From Curtobacterium sp. MCJR17_055 (GTDB taxonomy: Bacteria > Actinomycetota > Actinomycetes > Actinomycetales > Microbacteriaceae), in assembly GCF_003224335.1 (NCBI RefSeq), contig NZ_QKLF01000002.1, forward strand, positions 248,001-312,000: a DNA stretch of 64,000 nucleotides, given 5' to 3'. The position numbers were made by a program, and so were the translations under genes. This document shows positions 8,449 through 17,179 of the stretch, one piece after another (position 1 is the stretch's first letter; the number at the start of each line of letters is the position of its first letter). Under the pieces are notes generated by a model. It was not told where the DNA came from and ran no database searches. It saw only the letters and a list, made by a program, of their open reading frames with translations.

Positions 8449-9021
8449 TCATTCGAGGTTGGCGTGCCGCGGCCAGAGGTCGTCGGCGGAGTGTCCGCTG
8501 CGCTGCCAGAGCGCGTGGAACAGCGCGTCGCCGAGCAGGACGACGCCCTGCTCGAACAGGCTGCCCGCGTACTGCGCCGATGCGGTGCCGGAGCGGTCGG
8601 TCTTCGTCGCGGCCGGCAGGACGAGGGTGACCTCGGCCAACTCGGCGAGCGGCGACGAGGCCGTGGTCGACACGGCGACGACCTGCGCGCCGACGTCCAC
8701 CGCGGTCCGCGCGGCCTGCACGATGCTGCCGGTGGTGCCCGAGCCGCTCGCGGTGAGCAGGACGTCGCCCGACTCGATCGCTGGGGTCGTCACCTCGCCG
8801 ACGACGTGGACGTCGAGCCCGAGGTGCATGAGGCGCATCGCGGTCATGCGCAGCGCGAGCCCGGACCGTCCGGCACCGTGCACGAAGACACGCTCGGCGC
8901 CGTCGAGCAGGTCGAGGGCGCGCGCAGCGGGCTCCGGGTCGCTCTCCCCGACCGCGTCGACGAGGTCGTCGAGTTCGTGGCTGACGAGGTCGAGCGCAGC
9001 GGTGAGGGTCTGATCGGACAT
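8449..9021 (-). CDS. hxlB: 6-phospho-3-hexuloisomerase
   Basis: A 190-residue single SIS-domain protein, the usual length for PHI. Sugar-phosphate binding motifs are VFVHGAGRSGLALRM near the start and LLTASGSGTTGSIV in the middle, ending DDLWPRHANLE, which matches the conserved tail of this family. It isomerises 3-hexulose 6-phosphate to fructose 6-phosphate, completing formaldehyde fixation begun by the adjacent synthase. It is the first gene of the operon. CAGGCT (complement of 9028-9033) ends six bases before the ATG, so the message is probably leaderless. The 113-base gap to the divergent LuxR-type regulator holds both promoters and a small inverted repeat around 9074-9087. Confidence 0.92.
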   Translation of the reverse strand: MSDQTLTAALDLVSHELDDLVDAVGESDPEPAARALDLLDGAERVFVHGAGRSGLALRMTAMRLMHLGLDVHVVGEVTTPAIESGDVLLTASGSGTTGSIVQAARTAVDVGAQVVAVSTTASSPLAELAEVTLVLPAATKTDRSGTASAQYAGSLFEQGVVLLGDALFHALWQRSGHSADDLWPRHANLE

Positions 9022-9121
9022 GTCTCGAGCCTGCGCCTGACGGGCGTGGTGCGCCGCTACCCGACACGGCGGGCGTCCCGTCCGAACGGGTGGGTCGGGT
9101 CGTCGCGCAGAGCAGGGCGGG

Positions 9122-9127
9122 TAGGTT
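9122..9127 (+). promoter_or_regulatory. -10 element TAGGTT of a leaderless regulator gene
   Basis: TAGGTT lies seven bases before the GTG at 9135 and matches the actinobacterial TAnnnT -10 hexamer at the spacing expected when transcription starts on the initiation codon. It decides the start of the LuxR-type gene. Confidence 0.55.
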
Positions 9128-9134
9128 CGGGCTC

Positions 9135-10073
9135 GTGGACGACGAGACGGACCCGGAGACCGGCCGGGAGGCGCGCACCGCCCCCGACGACCAGGTGACG
9201 CCCGTCGCGGGGCCGGGTCGGGCCTCCCGGCCGGCGCTCCCCGCACCCGCCGGTGGTGCCGTCGCCCACGCCAGCCGCGCGGAGGCCGCGGAGCACGCCC
9301 GCGTCGTCGCGGACCTGACCGACCGGCACTCGCTCACCCTCGAGTCGGTGCTCGCGGTCCTGCGCTCCCCCCGCGTCGGCGACGCCGCGGCCCGTGCGGA
9401 GGCGGTCGAGGTCGCGTCCGCAGCCCTCGTCGACCTGCGGACGTCGAGCGATCGCCAGCGGGAGGTCCTGCTCGAGCCGGTGACGGGGGCGTTCTCGCGC
9501 CTGCGCGCCGACCTCCGCCCGCTCGTCCGGTTCGGTGACCTCGACGTGCAGTTCGTCGAACCGCCCGCGACCGGCCGCGCGCTCCCCGGCGACGTCGCGC
9601 ACGCTGCCCGGGCGATCGTCCGGAACGCGGTGCTCACCCTCGTCGACGAGGGCAACGCGAACCGGGTCCGCATCCAGTGGGACTGCGACGGGCGCAACCT
9701 GCTCATGCAGTTACGGGACGACGGTGCCGGGACGCACGACGTGCAGGACGACGCGATGCGGCCGATCGCCGAGCGCGTCGGGGTCCTCGACGGACGGATG
9801 CACGTCGACTCGACGCCGGGCTGGGGGTCCGTGCTCGACATCACGATCCCACTCGACCCCGCCCCCGGATCGGTGCCGAGCCCGGACGAAGCCGACCTGA
9901 CGCCCCGCGAGGCCGAGGTCCTGCGGCTCGTCGCGACGGGGGTCGGCAACCGTGAGATCGCGGACGGCCTCGGCATCTCCGTCAACACGGCGAAGTACCA
10001 CGTGGCGAACCTGCTCCGGAAGCTCGGGGCGCGGACCCGGGCGGAGCTCGCGGCGCACGTGCACGCCGGCTGA
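9135..10073 (+). CDS. Regulator fusing a histidine-kinase-type ATPase domain to a LuxR helix-turn-helix
   Basis: A 312-residue protein. After a disordered Pro/Ala-rich start, residues about 50-130 resemble a kinase dimerisation helix pair (ARVVADLTDRHSLTLESVLA), but the usual REIHD phospho-His box is not intact. Residues about 155-240 look like a HATPase_c fold: an N-box-like ARAIVRNAVLTL, a G1-like DDGAG, and PGWGSVLDITIP near its end. The C-terminus (about 255-312) is a LuxR/GerE helix-turn-helix: LTPREAEVLRLVATG, REIADGLGISVNTAKYHV. It has no receiver domain. It may sense a ligand or nucleotide directly and regulate the divergent hxlBA operon. The start is inferred from the leaderless promoter; an in-frame GTG at 9090 is an alternative. 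Confidence 0.75.
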   Translation: MDDETDPETGREARTAPDDQVTPVAGPGRASRPALPAPAGGAVAHASRAEAAEHARVVADLTDRHSLTLESVLAVLRSPRVGDAAARAEAVEVASAALVDLRTSSDRQREVLLEPVTGAFSRLRADLRPLVRFGDLDVQFVEPPATGRALPGDVAHAARAIVRNAVLTLVDEGNANRVRIQWDCDGRNLLMQLRDDGAGTHDVQDDAMRPIAERVGVLDGRMHVDSTPGWGSVLDITIPLDPAPGSVPSPDEADLTPREAEVLRLVATGVGNREIADGLGISVNTAKYHVANLLRKLGARTRAELAAHVHAG

Positions 10074-10161
10074 GGCGGGAACATCCGGGCGGCGGCGTCC
10101 TACCGACGGCGCGGTGGCGTCCTGCCGACGGCTCTGGCACGATCGGACCGAGGGAGGCGCG

Positions 10162-10473
10162 ATGAACCCGCGTGTGCTGTTCCAGGACGTCAAGCCGATC
10201 GACGTCGTCGCCTCCCTCGACGACCTCCACGGTCCGGCAACCGGTCCGCTCGTGCTCCCGCTGGAGGTCTACTGGGGCCCGGAACCGCTGGTCGACCTGG
10301 CATCCACCTCGGACGTCGCCAAGGCGTACCAAGCGGTCCTCCGCGAAGGCGACACCAGAGCCCAGGCTGCCCTGCTCGATCGGGAGCTGCTCGTCCGGAC
10401 ATGGCCGGATCTCCTGCTGCCGAACCGCGTCCGCGCAGCGTGGGAGGCGCGGTTCCCGGAGTTGACGGCATGA
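10162..10473 (+). CDS. Small conserved partner of an AbiEii-like nucleotidyltransferase
   Basis: A 103-residue soluble protein, start ATG with GAGGGAGG just upstream. It shows no transmembrane segment and no evident helix-turn-helix. Landmarks are an N-terminal DVVASLDDLHGP, a central LPLEVYWGPEP and a C-terminal RVRAAWEARFPEL. Its stop overlaps the start of the nucleotidyltransferase gene (ATGA), so the two form a coupled pair. By analogy with toxin-antitoxin operons in which a small gene precedes a DUF1814/AbiEii nucleotidyltransferase, it could be the neutralising partner, but it does not resemble the winged-helix AbiEi antitoxin. Its function is unknown; the pairing is what the sequence shows. 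Confidence 0.7.
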   Translation: MNPRVLFQDVKPIDVVASLDDLHGPATGPLVLPLEVYWGPEPLVDLASTSDVAKAYQAVLREGDTRAQAALLDRELLVRTWPDLLLPNRVRAAWEARFPELTA

Positions 10474-11158
10474 CCGACCTCCGCGCTGCCCAGCGGGAGG
10501 CCACCGCGCTCGTCCTGAGGACGGTCGGCGGACAGGGCTTCGTGCTCGCCGGCTCCGGCGCGATCCGCGAACACGGTCTCGTCGACCGGTCGACCGGTCG
10601 ACCCGCGACATCGACCTGTTCACTGATCGGTACGACCGCGAGTTGTTCCGTACGGCAGTCGAGGACGCGGTCGGCGTCCTCTCCGGACACGGCTACCGGG
10701 TCGACGTCCGACGGCACGACGAGCTGTTCGCGCAGCTCCTGGTGACGTCCGCGGAGGGTGACCGTTTGGAGATGGACTTCGGGTACGACTGGCGCGGCCA
10801 GGCTCCGGCGGATCTCCCGATCGGACCGGTGCTGGCCGCGGACGACGCCGTCGCCTCCAAGCTCGACGCGCTCTACGGCCGCCTCGAGGTGCGCGACTTC
10901 ATCGACGTCGACGCGATCCGGGCCTCCGGGCGGTGGACGGACGCCGATCTCCTGCGTCTCGTCGCTGAGCGGGACGCCGGGTACAACCCCGTCGTCTTCG
11001 CACGGCAACTCCGCCTCGTGACGCGCGTCGCGGACGACCGGTTCGCCGAGTACGGGGTCGCTCCGCCCGAGGTCGCCGCGCTCCGGCAGCGCGCGCTCGC
11101 CTGGGCTGGTGAGTTGGAGGACGAGACCGGGGGTCAGCCCGCCGGCGCGAACCGGTAG
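10470..11158 (+). pseudogene. AbiEii/AbiGii-like nucleotidyltransferase, frameshifted by an 8-bp repeat copy
   Basis: Frame 1 from the ATG at 10470 encodes a DUF1814-type N-terminus (GFVLAGSGAIREHGLVDRS) but leaves the family at the repeat at 10581-10603. There GTCGACCG occurs in about 2.9 tandem copies. Deleting one 8-bp unit restores DRSTRDIDLF, the metal-binding nucleotidyltransferase motif, in frame with the downstream segment. That segment carries EMDFGYDW, ADDAVASKLDALYGR and RDFIDVDAI, as expected for this family. The repaired gene would be 681 bases, 226 residues. As written, translation would stop near 10745. The lesion may be a real inactivation, a phase-variable switch or an assembly error. 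The 3' end overlaps convergent kdpE by 25 bases. Confidence 0.8.
10581..10603 (+). repeat. 8-bp tandem repeat (GTCGACCG, 2.9 copies) causing the frameshift
   Basis: Units begin at 10581, 10589 and 10597. Eight is not a multiple of three, so gaining or losing one copy toggles the reading frame exactly at the catalytic motif of the nucleotidyltransferase. Confidence 0.85.
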
Positions 11159-11820
11159 CCCATCCCCGACTCCGTCACCAGGTACCGCGGGTGGGACGGC
11201 TCCGGCTCGAGCTTCCGCCGCAGCTGCGCCATGTACAGCCGCAGGTACCCGGAGTCGGTGCCGTGCGTCGGACCCCACACCTCGGTGAGGAGCATCTCCC
11301 GCGTCAGCAGTCGGTCGGGGTTCGTCACGAGGACCTCGAGCAACCGCCACTCGGTCGGGGTGAGGCGGATCGCCGGACCGTCGGGCGCGGTGACCTGCTT
11401 CGCGACGAGGTCCACCACGAGGTCGCCGACCCGGATCGTCGGGGCAGCCTCCCCGCCCGCGGGAGCACGCCGCCGACCGAGCGCCCGGAGCCTGGCGAGG
11501 AGCTCGTCCATCTCGAACGGCTTCGTCACGTAGTCGTCGGCACCGGCGTCGAGCGCGTCGACCTTGTCGCCCGAGTCCGTCCGCCCGGACAGCACGAGCA
11601 CGGGCACCTGCGACCACCCGCGGATGCCCTCGAGCACCCCGATGCCGTCGAGCCGCGGCATGCCGAGGTCGAGCATGACGATGTCCGGCCGCTCGGTGAT
11701 GACGGCGTCGATGGCCGCCCGACCGTCCCGGGCCGTGACGACCTCGTACCCGCGGGCCCCGAGCGTCACGGCGAGCGCCCGCACGAGCTGCACGTCGTCG
11801 TCCGCGATCAACACCTTCAT
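11134..11820 (-). CDS. kdpE: Response regulator of the potassium system
   Basis: A 228-residue OmpR-type regulator. The receiver has VLIADDDVQ, phospho-acceptor Asp in IVMLDLGMPRLDG and the Lys in YVTKPFEM. The DNA-binding domain contains LTPTEWRLLEVLV and the KdpE-typical LLTEVWGPTHGTDSGYLRLYMAQLRRKLE. It activates kdpFABC when the sensor KdpD reports low potassium or high osmolarity. Its ATG overlaps the kdpD stop by four bases (ATGA), so it is the last gene of the cluster. Its 3' end overlaps the nucleotidyltransferase remnant on the other strand. Confidence 0.96.
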   Translation of the reverse strand: MKVLIADDDVQLVRALAVTLGARGYEVVTARDGRAAIDAVITERPDIVMLDLGMPRLDGIGVLEGIRGWSQVPVLVLSGRTDSGDKVDALDAGADDYVTKPFEMDELLARLRALGRRRAPAGGEAAPTIRVGDLVVDLVAKQVTAPDGPAIRLTPTEWRLLEVLVTNPDRLLTREMLLTEVWGPTHGTDSGYLRLYMAQLRRKLEPEPSHPRYLVTESGMGYRFAPAG

Positions 11821-14309
11821 CGTCCCACCACTCCCAGGTGTCCGGCGATCGGCAGCCGCACCACGACGGTGAGCCCGCCGCCCGGGGTGTCGTCGACCTC
11901 GATCGTGCCGCCCATGCCCTCGGTGAACCCGCGCGCGAGCGCCAGCCCGAGTCCGAGTCCGGTCTCGTTGTCGGTGTCGCCGAGGCGCTGGAACGGCTGG
12001 AACACGTCCTCGCGCCGGTCCTCGGGGATGCCCGGGCCGCGGTCGGCGACCCGGAGTTCGACCCCGCCGGCGAAGGCGCTCGCCGCGATCCGGACGCGCT
12101 CGCCGTCGGGTGAGTAGCGGACGGCGTTGGCGAGCAGGTTCACGACGACGCGCTGCAGCAGCACGGGGTCGGCGAGCACCGGCGGGAGCTCGGCGGGCAG
12201 GTCGAGGTCGACGTCCTCCGGCCCGAGCTCGAGTTCGTCGAGCGCGGGGGCGACGACCGTGTCGAGCGAGGTCGGGACCGGGGACGCGGCCAGTACCCCG
12301 GCCTGCACACGGCTGACGTCGAGCAGGTCGCCCAACAGCACCGCCAGTTGACGGAGGCTCTCGTCGGCGGTGGCGAGCAGGGCCTCCCGGTCGGCTTCGC
12401 GCAACCGCACGTCCCGCGCCCGGAGGGACTGCACGGCGGCGGACGCGGCGGCGATCGGCCGCCGCACGTCGTGGCTGACGGCCGCCAGGATCGCGCTCCG
12501 CACCCGGTCGACCGCGGTGATGCGCTCGGCGTCGACGGCGGTGCGGGTCAGCGCGCGGTGCTCGAGGGCGGCGTCGAGCTGCTGCTCGACGACCCGCAGC
12601 AGCCGGCGCTGGGTGGGGTCGTCGGGCGCACCGGCGAACTCCAGGACGGCGCCGGACGGGAGGCTCGTGGTCGCGTCCGGTGCGTCCCCGAACGTCCCCG
12701 ACGTCGCCGGCACCTCGTCGCCCTGGCGGACCCGGACCCCGGCGAAGCCGAACGCCTCGCGGGTCCGGTCGACGAGGGCCTGGAGGGCGTCGTCGCCGCG
12801 GAGGACGCTGCCGGCGATCCCGACGAGGAGCCCGGACTCGGCGGCCGCGCGGCGGGCGGTGCGGGAGCGTCGGGCGGAGCGGTCGACCACGAAGCTGACG
12901 AGCACGGCGCTGACGACGTACATGACGAGGGCGACCAGGTGCCACGGCTGTTGCACGGTGACCTGGTGCAGGGGTTGCACGAAGAAGAAGTCGAGACTCA
13001 ACCCGGAGAGCACGGCGGCGAACACCGCAGGGAGCATGCCGCCGATGAGCGCCACCACGAGCACGAGCAGCTGGTAGGCCAGGACGTCGACCGTGATGGA
13101 GTCGGGGTCGTCGGTCAGGCTGAGCAGCCAGGTCAACAGCGGCCCGGCGACCAGCGCGAGCACGAACGCGGCGACCACCCGGCTGCGGGACAGGCTCCCG
13201 CCGAGCTTCGGCAGCGCGAACCCGCCGCCGGCGCGCTCGTGCGTCACGACGTGCACGTCGATGTCGCCGGACTCGCGGATGACCGTGCTGCCGATGCCCG
13301 GGCCGGTGACTGCGGCGGCGAGTCGGCTGCGACGGCTGATGCCCATCACGATCTGCGTCGCGTCGATCGAGCGGGCGAACCGGACGAGGGTCGTCGGCAC
13401 GTCGTCGCCGACGACCTGGTGGTAGGTGCCGCCGAGCTGTTCGAGCAGGGCGCGCTGCGTGCCGAGCGCGCCGGGGTGCCGCTCGCGGAGGCCGTCGTTC
13501 GTCGTGACGTGCACGGCCGCGAGCTCGCCGCCGGCGGACCGGGCCGCGATGCGGGCGCCGCGACCGAGCAGGGTCTCGCCCTCCGGGCCTCCCGTCAGGG
13601 CGACGAGGACGCGCTCCCGCGTCTCCCACCGGTTCGCGATGCCGTGTTCGGCGCGGTACCGCTTGAGGGCGTCGTCGACCTCGTCGGCGAGCCAGAGCAG
13701 CGCGATCTCGCGGAGGGCGGTGAGGTTGCCCAGCCGGAAGTAGTTCGACAGTGCCGCGTCGACGCGGGCGGCCGGGTACACGAGCCCGTCGGACAGGCGG
13801 TCGCGCAGGGCCTGCGGGGAGAGGTCGACGACCTCGATCTGGTCGGCGGCGCGGACGACGGCGTCGGGAACGGTCTCGCGCTGGACGGTGCCGGTGATCT
13901 CGCGGACAACGTCGCCGAGGGACTGCATGTGCTGCACGTTCACCGTCGAGATGACGTCGATGCCCGCGGCCCGGAGCGCCTCGACGTCCTGCCAGCGCTT
14001 CTCGTGCGGGCTGCCCGGGGCGTTCGTGTGGGCGAGCTCGTCGACGAGGGCGACCTCGGGGCGACGGGCGAGCACGGCGTCGAGGTCCATGTCGTCGAGC
14101 GCGACCCCGCGGTGCTCGACCGTCCGGCGCGGGACGACCTCGAGCCCGTCGACGAGCGCGGCGGTGGCGGCGCGGCCGTGGGTCTCGACGACGGCGACGA
14201 CCACGTCCCGCCCGTGGTCGGCCATCCGACGCCCCTCTTCGAGCATCGTGTAGGTCTTGCCGACGCCGGGGGCCGCGCCGAGCAGCACCCGCAGCTTGCC
14301 TCGCTTCAC
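11817..14309 (-). CDS. kdpD: Potassium/osmolarity sensor histidine kinase KdpD
   Basis: An 830-residue kinase. Residues 1-210 form the KdpD ATP-binding domain with Walker A GAAPGVGKTY (11-20) and DELAHTNAPG (about 90-99). Residues 230-355 form a universal-stress-type domain with GISRRSR. Four closely packed helices (about 378-476) are followed by a GAF-like linker, then HisKA with His613 in AVSHDVRRP, N-box NLLANAVRY, G1 VADRGPGIPED and G2 GLGLGLALARG. KdpD phosphorylates KdpE. The start is the GTG at 14309: AGGAGAGG lies eight bases upstream and the Walker region then has normal spacing. The ATG four codons away is out of frame. The gene lies 123 bases after kdpC, and the gap contains a hairpin. 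Confidence 0.95.
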   Translation of the reverse strand: MKRGKLRVLLGAAPGVGKTYTMLEEGRRMADHGRDVVVAVVETHGRAATAALVDGLEVVPRRTVEHRGVALDDMDLDAVLARRPEVALVDELAHTNAPGSPHEKRWQDVEALRAAGIDVISTVNVQHMQSLGDVVREITGTVQRETVPDAVVRAADQIEVVDLSPQALRDRLSDGLVYPAARVDAALSNYFRLGNLTALREIALLWLADEVDDALKRYRAEHGIANRWETRERVLVALTGGPEGETLLGRGARIAARSAGGELAAVHVTTNDGLRERHPGALGTQRALLEQLGGTYHQVVGDDVPTTLVRFARSIDATQIVMGISRRSRLAAAVTGPGIGSTVIRESGDIDVHVVTHERAGGGFALPKLGGSLSRSRVVAAFVLALVAGPLLTWLLSLTDDPDSITVDVLAYQLLVLVVALIGGMLPAVFAAVLSGLSLDFFFVQPLHQVTVQQPWHLVALVMYVVSAVLVSFVVDRSARRSRTARRAAAESGLLVGIAGSVLRGDDALQALVDRTREAFGFAGVRVRQGDEVPATSGTFGDAPDATTSLPSGAVLEFAGAPDDPTQRRLLRVVEQQLDAALEHRALTRTAVDAERITAVDRVRSAILAAVSHDVRRPIAAASAAVQSLRARDVRLREADREALLATADESLRQLAVLLGDLLDVSRVQAGVLAASPVPTSLDTVVAPALDELELGPEDVDLDLPAELPPVLADPVLLQRVVVNLLANAVRYSPDGERVRIAASAFAGGVELRVADRGPGIPEDRREDVFQPFQRLGDTDNETGLGLGLALARGFTEGMGGTIEVDDTPGGGLTVVVRLPIAGHLGVVGR

Positions 14310-14370
14310 GTGCTCATCCTCTCCTGCTCGGTGCCCGGCGCGGACCGGATCTGCACGTCGTCGTCCAGCT

Positions 14371-14394
14371 CGAACCGCAGTCACACGCGGTTCG
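14371..14394 (-). terminator. Hairpin between kdpC and kdpD
   Basis: Perfect 8-bp arms 14371-14378 and 14387-14394 with an eight-base loop. Between transporter and sensor genes read in the same direction it could partly terminate or protect the kdpFABC message, lowering sensor expression relative to the pump. Confidence 0.5.
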
Positions 14395-14432
14395 GACGGG
14401 TCCCGGTTGTACGAGTCCGGTCCACACCGGGG

Positions 14433-15035
14433 TCAGCGCTGGCGCGCCAGGGCCAGGTTCAGCTCGAGCACGTTCACCGCGGGGGCGCCGAGCACGCCGA
14501 GCTGGCGGCCGTCGGTGTGCTCGGCGACCAGGACACGCACCCGGGCCTCGGACAGCCCGCGGGCGGCGGCGACACGGGACACCTGCTGGTCCGCGTACGC
14601 CGGGCTGATGTCCGGGTCGAGGCCGGAGCCCGACGCGGTCACGGCGTCCGCGGGCACCTGCGATGCGGGCACGCCGTCGGCCTCCGCGATCGCGGCTCGG
14701 CGCTCCTCGACGGCCTTCGTCAGGTCGGGGTTGGACGGGCCCAGGTTGGACCCGGACGACGCACCGGCGTCGTACCCCTCCTCCCCCGCGGCGGAAGGAC
14801 GGGACTGGAACCAGCGGTCCGCGTCCTTGCCGGCGAAGGACTGGCCGATGAGGGAGGAACCGACGACCGTGCCGGACGAGTCGGTGACCATCGAGCCGTT
14901 CGCCTGGTCTGAGAAGGCGGCCTGGCCGACGCCCCACACCGCGAGCGGGTAGGCGACGCCGAGGACGACGGTGGCGAGCACGGTGAGGCGGACGGCCACG
15001 CCGGCGGAGCGGGAGAACGAACGAGTGGAAGTCAT
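14433..15035 (-). CDS. kdpC: K(+)-transporting ATPase subunit C
   Basis: A 200-residue subunit with one N-terminal transmembrane helix (about 13-35, [22 protein letters not shown]) and an extracytoplasmic domain. The family hallmarks are present: [28 protein letters not shown] text, [29 protein letters not shown], and the final [10 protein letters not shown]. KdpC stabilises the KdpB-KdpA interaction and raises ATP affinity. The start overlaps the kdpB stop (ATGA). Confidence 0.97.
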   Translation of the reverse strand: MTSTRSFSRSAGVAVRLTVLATVVLGVAYPLAVWGVGQAAFSDQANGSMVTDSSGTVVGSSLIGQSFAGKDADRWFQSRPSAAGEEGYDAGASSGSNLGPSNPDLTKAVEERRAAIAEADGVPASQVPADAVTASGSGLDPDISPAYADQQVSRVAAARGLSEARVRVLVAEHTDGRQLGVLGAPAVNVLELNLALARQR

Positions 15036-17179
15036 GACGAGAACCCCGGGATGAGACCGACCACGAGGTCGATCAGCTTGATGCCGATGAAGGGGACGAC
15101 CACGCCGCCGAGCCCGTAGACGAGCAGGTTGCGGCCGAGGATCGACGACGCCGACGCTGCGCGGTACTTCACGCCACGCAGGGACAGCGGGATGAGCGCG
15201 ACGATGACGAGCGCGTTGAAGACGATCGCCGACAGGATCGCCGACGCGGGGCTGTGCAGCCCCATGACGTTGAGGACGCCGAGGCCCGGGAACGTCGCCT
15301 GGAACATCGCCGGGATGATGGCGAAGTACTTCGCGATGTCGTTGGCGATGGAGAACGTGGTGAGGGCACCGCGGGTGATGAGGAGCTGCTTGCCGATCCG
15401 GACGACGTCGATGAGCTTGGTCGGGTCCGAGTCGAGGTCGACCATGTTGCCGGCCTCCTTCGCCGCGGTCGTCCCGGTGTTCATCGCGACGCCGACGTCC
15501 GCCTGGGCCAGCGCCGGGGCGTCGTTCGTGCCGTCACCGGTCATCGCGACGAGGTTGCCGCCCTCCTGCTCCCGCTTGATGAGCGCGAGCTTGTCCTCCG
15601 GCGTGGCCTCGGCGAGGAAGTCGTCGACGCCGGCCTCGGCGGCGATCGCCTTCGCGGTGCGCGGGTTGTCGCCCGTGATCATCACGGTGCGGATGCCCAT
15701 GCTGCGCAGTTCGGTGAAGCGCTCGGCGAGGCCGTCCTTGACGACGTCCTTGAGGTGCACGACACCGAGCAGCGCGACCCGGCCCGACGGGTCCTTCCGG
15801 GCGACGACGAGCGGCGTCCCACCCTGGTCGGAGACCTCGGCGACGGTGGCGTCGACCGACGCCGTGACGGCGGGGTCGCTCGTGTCCGCCCACGCGAGCA
15901 CCGCTGCCGCGGCGCCCTTGCGGACCTCGGTGCCGTCCGGCAGGTCGACGCCCGACATGCGCGTCTGTGCGGTGAACGGCACCTCGACGGCACCGGCCGG
16001 GAGGCCCTGCACGGCCCCGGCGGTCAGCGCCAGGTCCACGATCGAGCGGCCCTCGGGCGTCCCGTCGGCAGCGCTGGACAGCGCGGCCGCGGCGGTGAGG
16101 TCGGCCTCGGTCACCCCGGGCACCGGCACGAACCGGGAGGCCCGACGGTTGCCGTACGTGATCGTGCCGGTCTTGTCGAGGAGCAGCGTGGTGATGTCAC
16201 CGGCTGCCTCGACCGCGCGGCCCGACATCGCGAGGACGTTGCGCTGCACGAGCCGGTCCATGCCGGCGATGCCGATCGCGGAGAGCAGCGCACCGATGGT
16301 GGTCGGGATGAGGCAGACGAGCAGGGCGATGAGCACCGTGATGCTGACCGTCGAGCCGACGAGCCCGGCGATCGGCTGCAGCGTGAGGCAGACGACGATG
16401 AACACGATCGACAGCGACGCGAGCAGGATGTTGAGCGCGATCTCGTTCGGCGTCTTCTGGCGGGCGGCACCCTCGACGAGCCGGATCATCCGGTCGATGA
16501 AGGTCTCGCCCGGGGTGGACGTGATGCGCACCACGATCCGGTCGGACAGCACGCGGGTGCCGCCCGTGACGGCGCTGCGGTCGCCACCGGACTCGCGGAT
16601 GACCGGAGCGGACTCGCCCGTCACGGCGGACTCGTCGACCGAGGCGATGCCGTCGACGACGTCGCCGTCGCCCGGGATGACCTCCCCGGCGACCACGACG
16701 ACGAGGTCGCCCTTCGCCAGGTCGACCGACGCCACGTCCTCGGTGGACGCCGACAGTGCGGCCGGGTCGGCCGGGGAGTACCCGACGATGCGCCGGGCGG
16801 TGGTCGTCGAGCGGGTCTTCCGCAGGGTGTCGGCCTGGGCCTTGCCCCGGCCCTCGGCGACGGACTCCGCCAGGTTGGCGAACAGGACGGTCAGCCACAG
16901 CCAGACGGCGATGACGAGGGTGAAGGAGGACGGGACGGGCGCGCCGGAGTCGGCCGCGCCTCCCGTCCGGCTGAACGGCTCGACGACGGCGGTGACCGTC
17001 GTCAGGCCCGCGCCCACCTCGACGAGGAACATGACCGGGTTCTTCCACATGAGCCGGGGGTCCAGCTTGCGGAAGGCGCCCGGGAGGCCCGCCGCCAGTT
17101 GGCGGGGCCCGAACGCGGACGAGCGTCGGCCCGGTTCGGGGGTCGTGTGCTGCTCCGTCTCGGGAGTCAGGGTGGTCAT
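15032..17179 (-). CDS. kdpB: K(+)-transporting P-type ATPase subunit B
   Basis: A 715-residue P-type ATPase. It has the actuator-domain TGES motif (187-190), phosphorylation motif DKTGT with Asp335, hinge motif [18 protein letters not shown] and the KdpB-specific [18 protein letters not shown]. Several transmembrane helices flank these domains, and the N-terminus carries the usual [13 protein letters not shown]. It hydrolyses ATP to drive potassium through KdpA. The ATG at 17179 overlaps the kdpA stop by one base (TGATG). A longer upstream frame exists but lies within kdpA. Confidence 0.98.
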   Translation of the reverse strand: MTTLTPETEQHTTPEPGRRSSAFGPRQLAAGLPGAFRKLDPRLMWKNPVMFLVEVGAGLTTVTAVVEPFSRTGGAADSGAPVPSSFTLVIAVWLWLTVLFANLAESVAEGRGKAQADTLRKTRSTTTARRIVGYSPADPAALSASTEDVASVDLAKGDLVVVVAGEVIPGDGDVVDGIASVDESAVTGESAPVIRESGGDRSAVTGGTRVLSDRIVVRITSTPGETFIDRMIRLVEGAARQKTPNEIALNILLASLSIVFIVVCLTLQPIAGLVGSTVSITVLIALLVCLIPTTIGALLSAIGIAGMDRLVQRNVLAMSGRAVEAAGDITTLLLDKTGTITYGNRRASRFVPVPGVTEADLTAAAALSSAADGTPEGRSIVDLALTAGAVQGLPAGAVEVPFTAQTRMSGVDLPDGTEVRKGAAAAVLAWADTSDPAVTASVDATVAEVSDQGGTPLVVARKDPSGRVALLGVVHLKDVVKDGLAERFTELRSMGIRTVMITGDNPRTAKAIAAEAGVDDFLAEATPEDKLALIKREQEGGNLVAMTGDGTNDAPALAQADVGVAMNTGTTAAKEAGNMVDLDSDPTKLIDVVRIGKQLLITRGALTTFSIANDIAKYFAIIPAMFQATFPGLGVLNVMGLHSPASAILSAIVFNALVIVALIPLSLRGVKYRAASASSILGRNLLVYGLGGVVVPFIGIKLIDLVVGLIPGFSS

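Noticed and set aside
7793-9021. Methylotrophy island
   Set aside because: Only the two RuMP enzymes are present. No methanol, methylamine or formaldehyde dehydrogenase or C1 carrier genes are nearby.
12348-14912. 854-codon open frame on the plus strand
   Set aside because: Mirror frame of kdpD and kdpC, whose motifs are complete on the minus strand.
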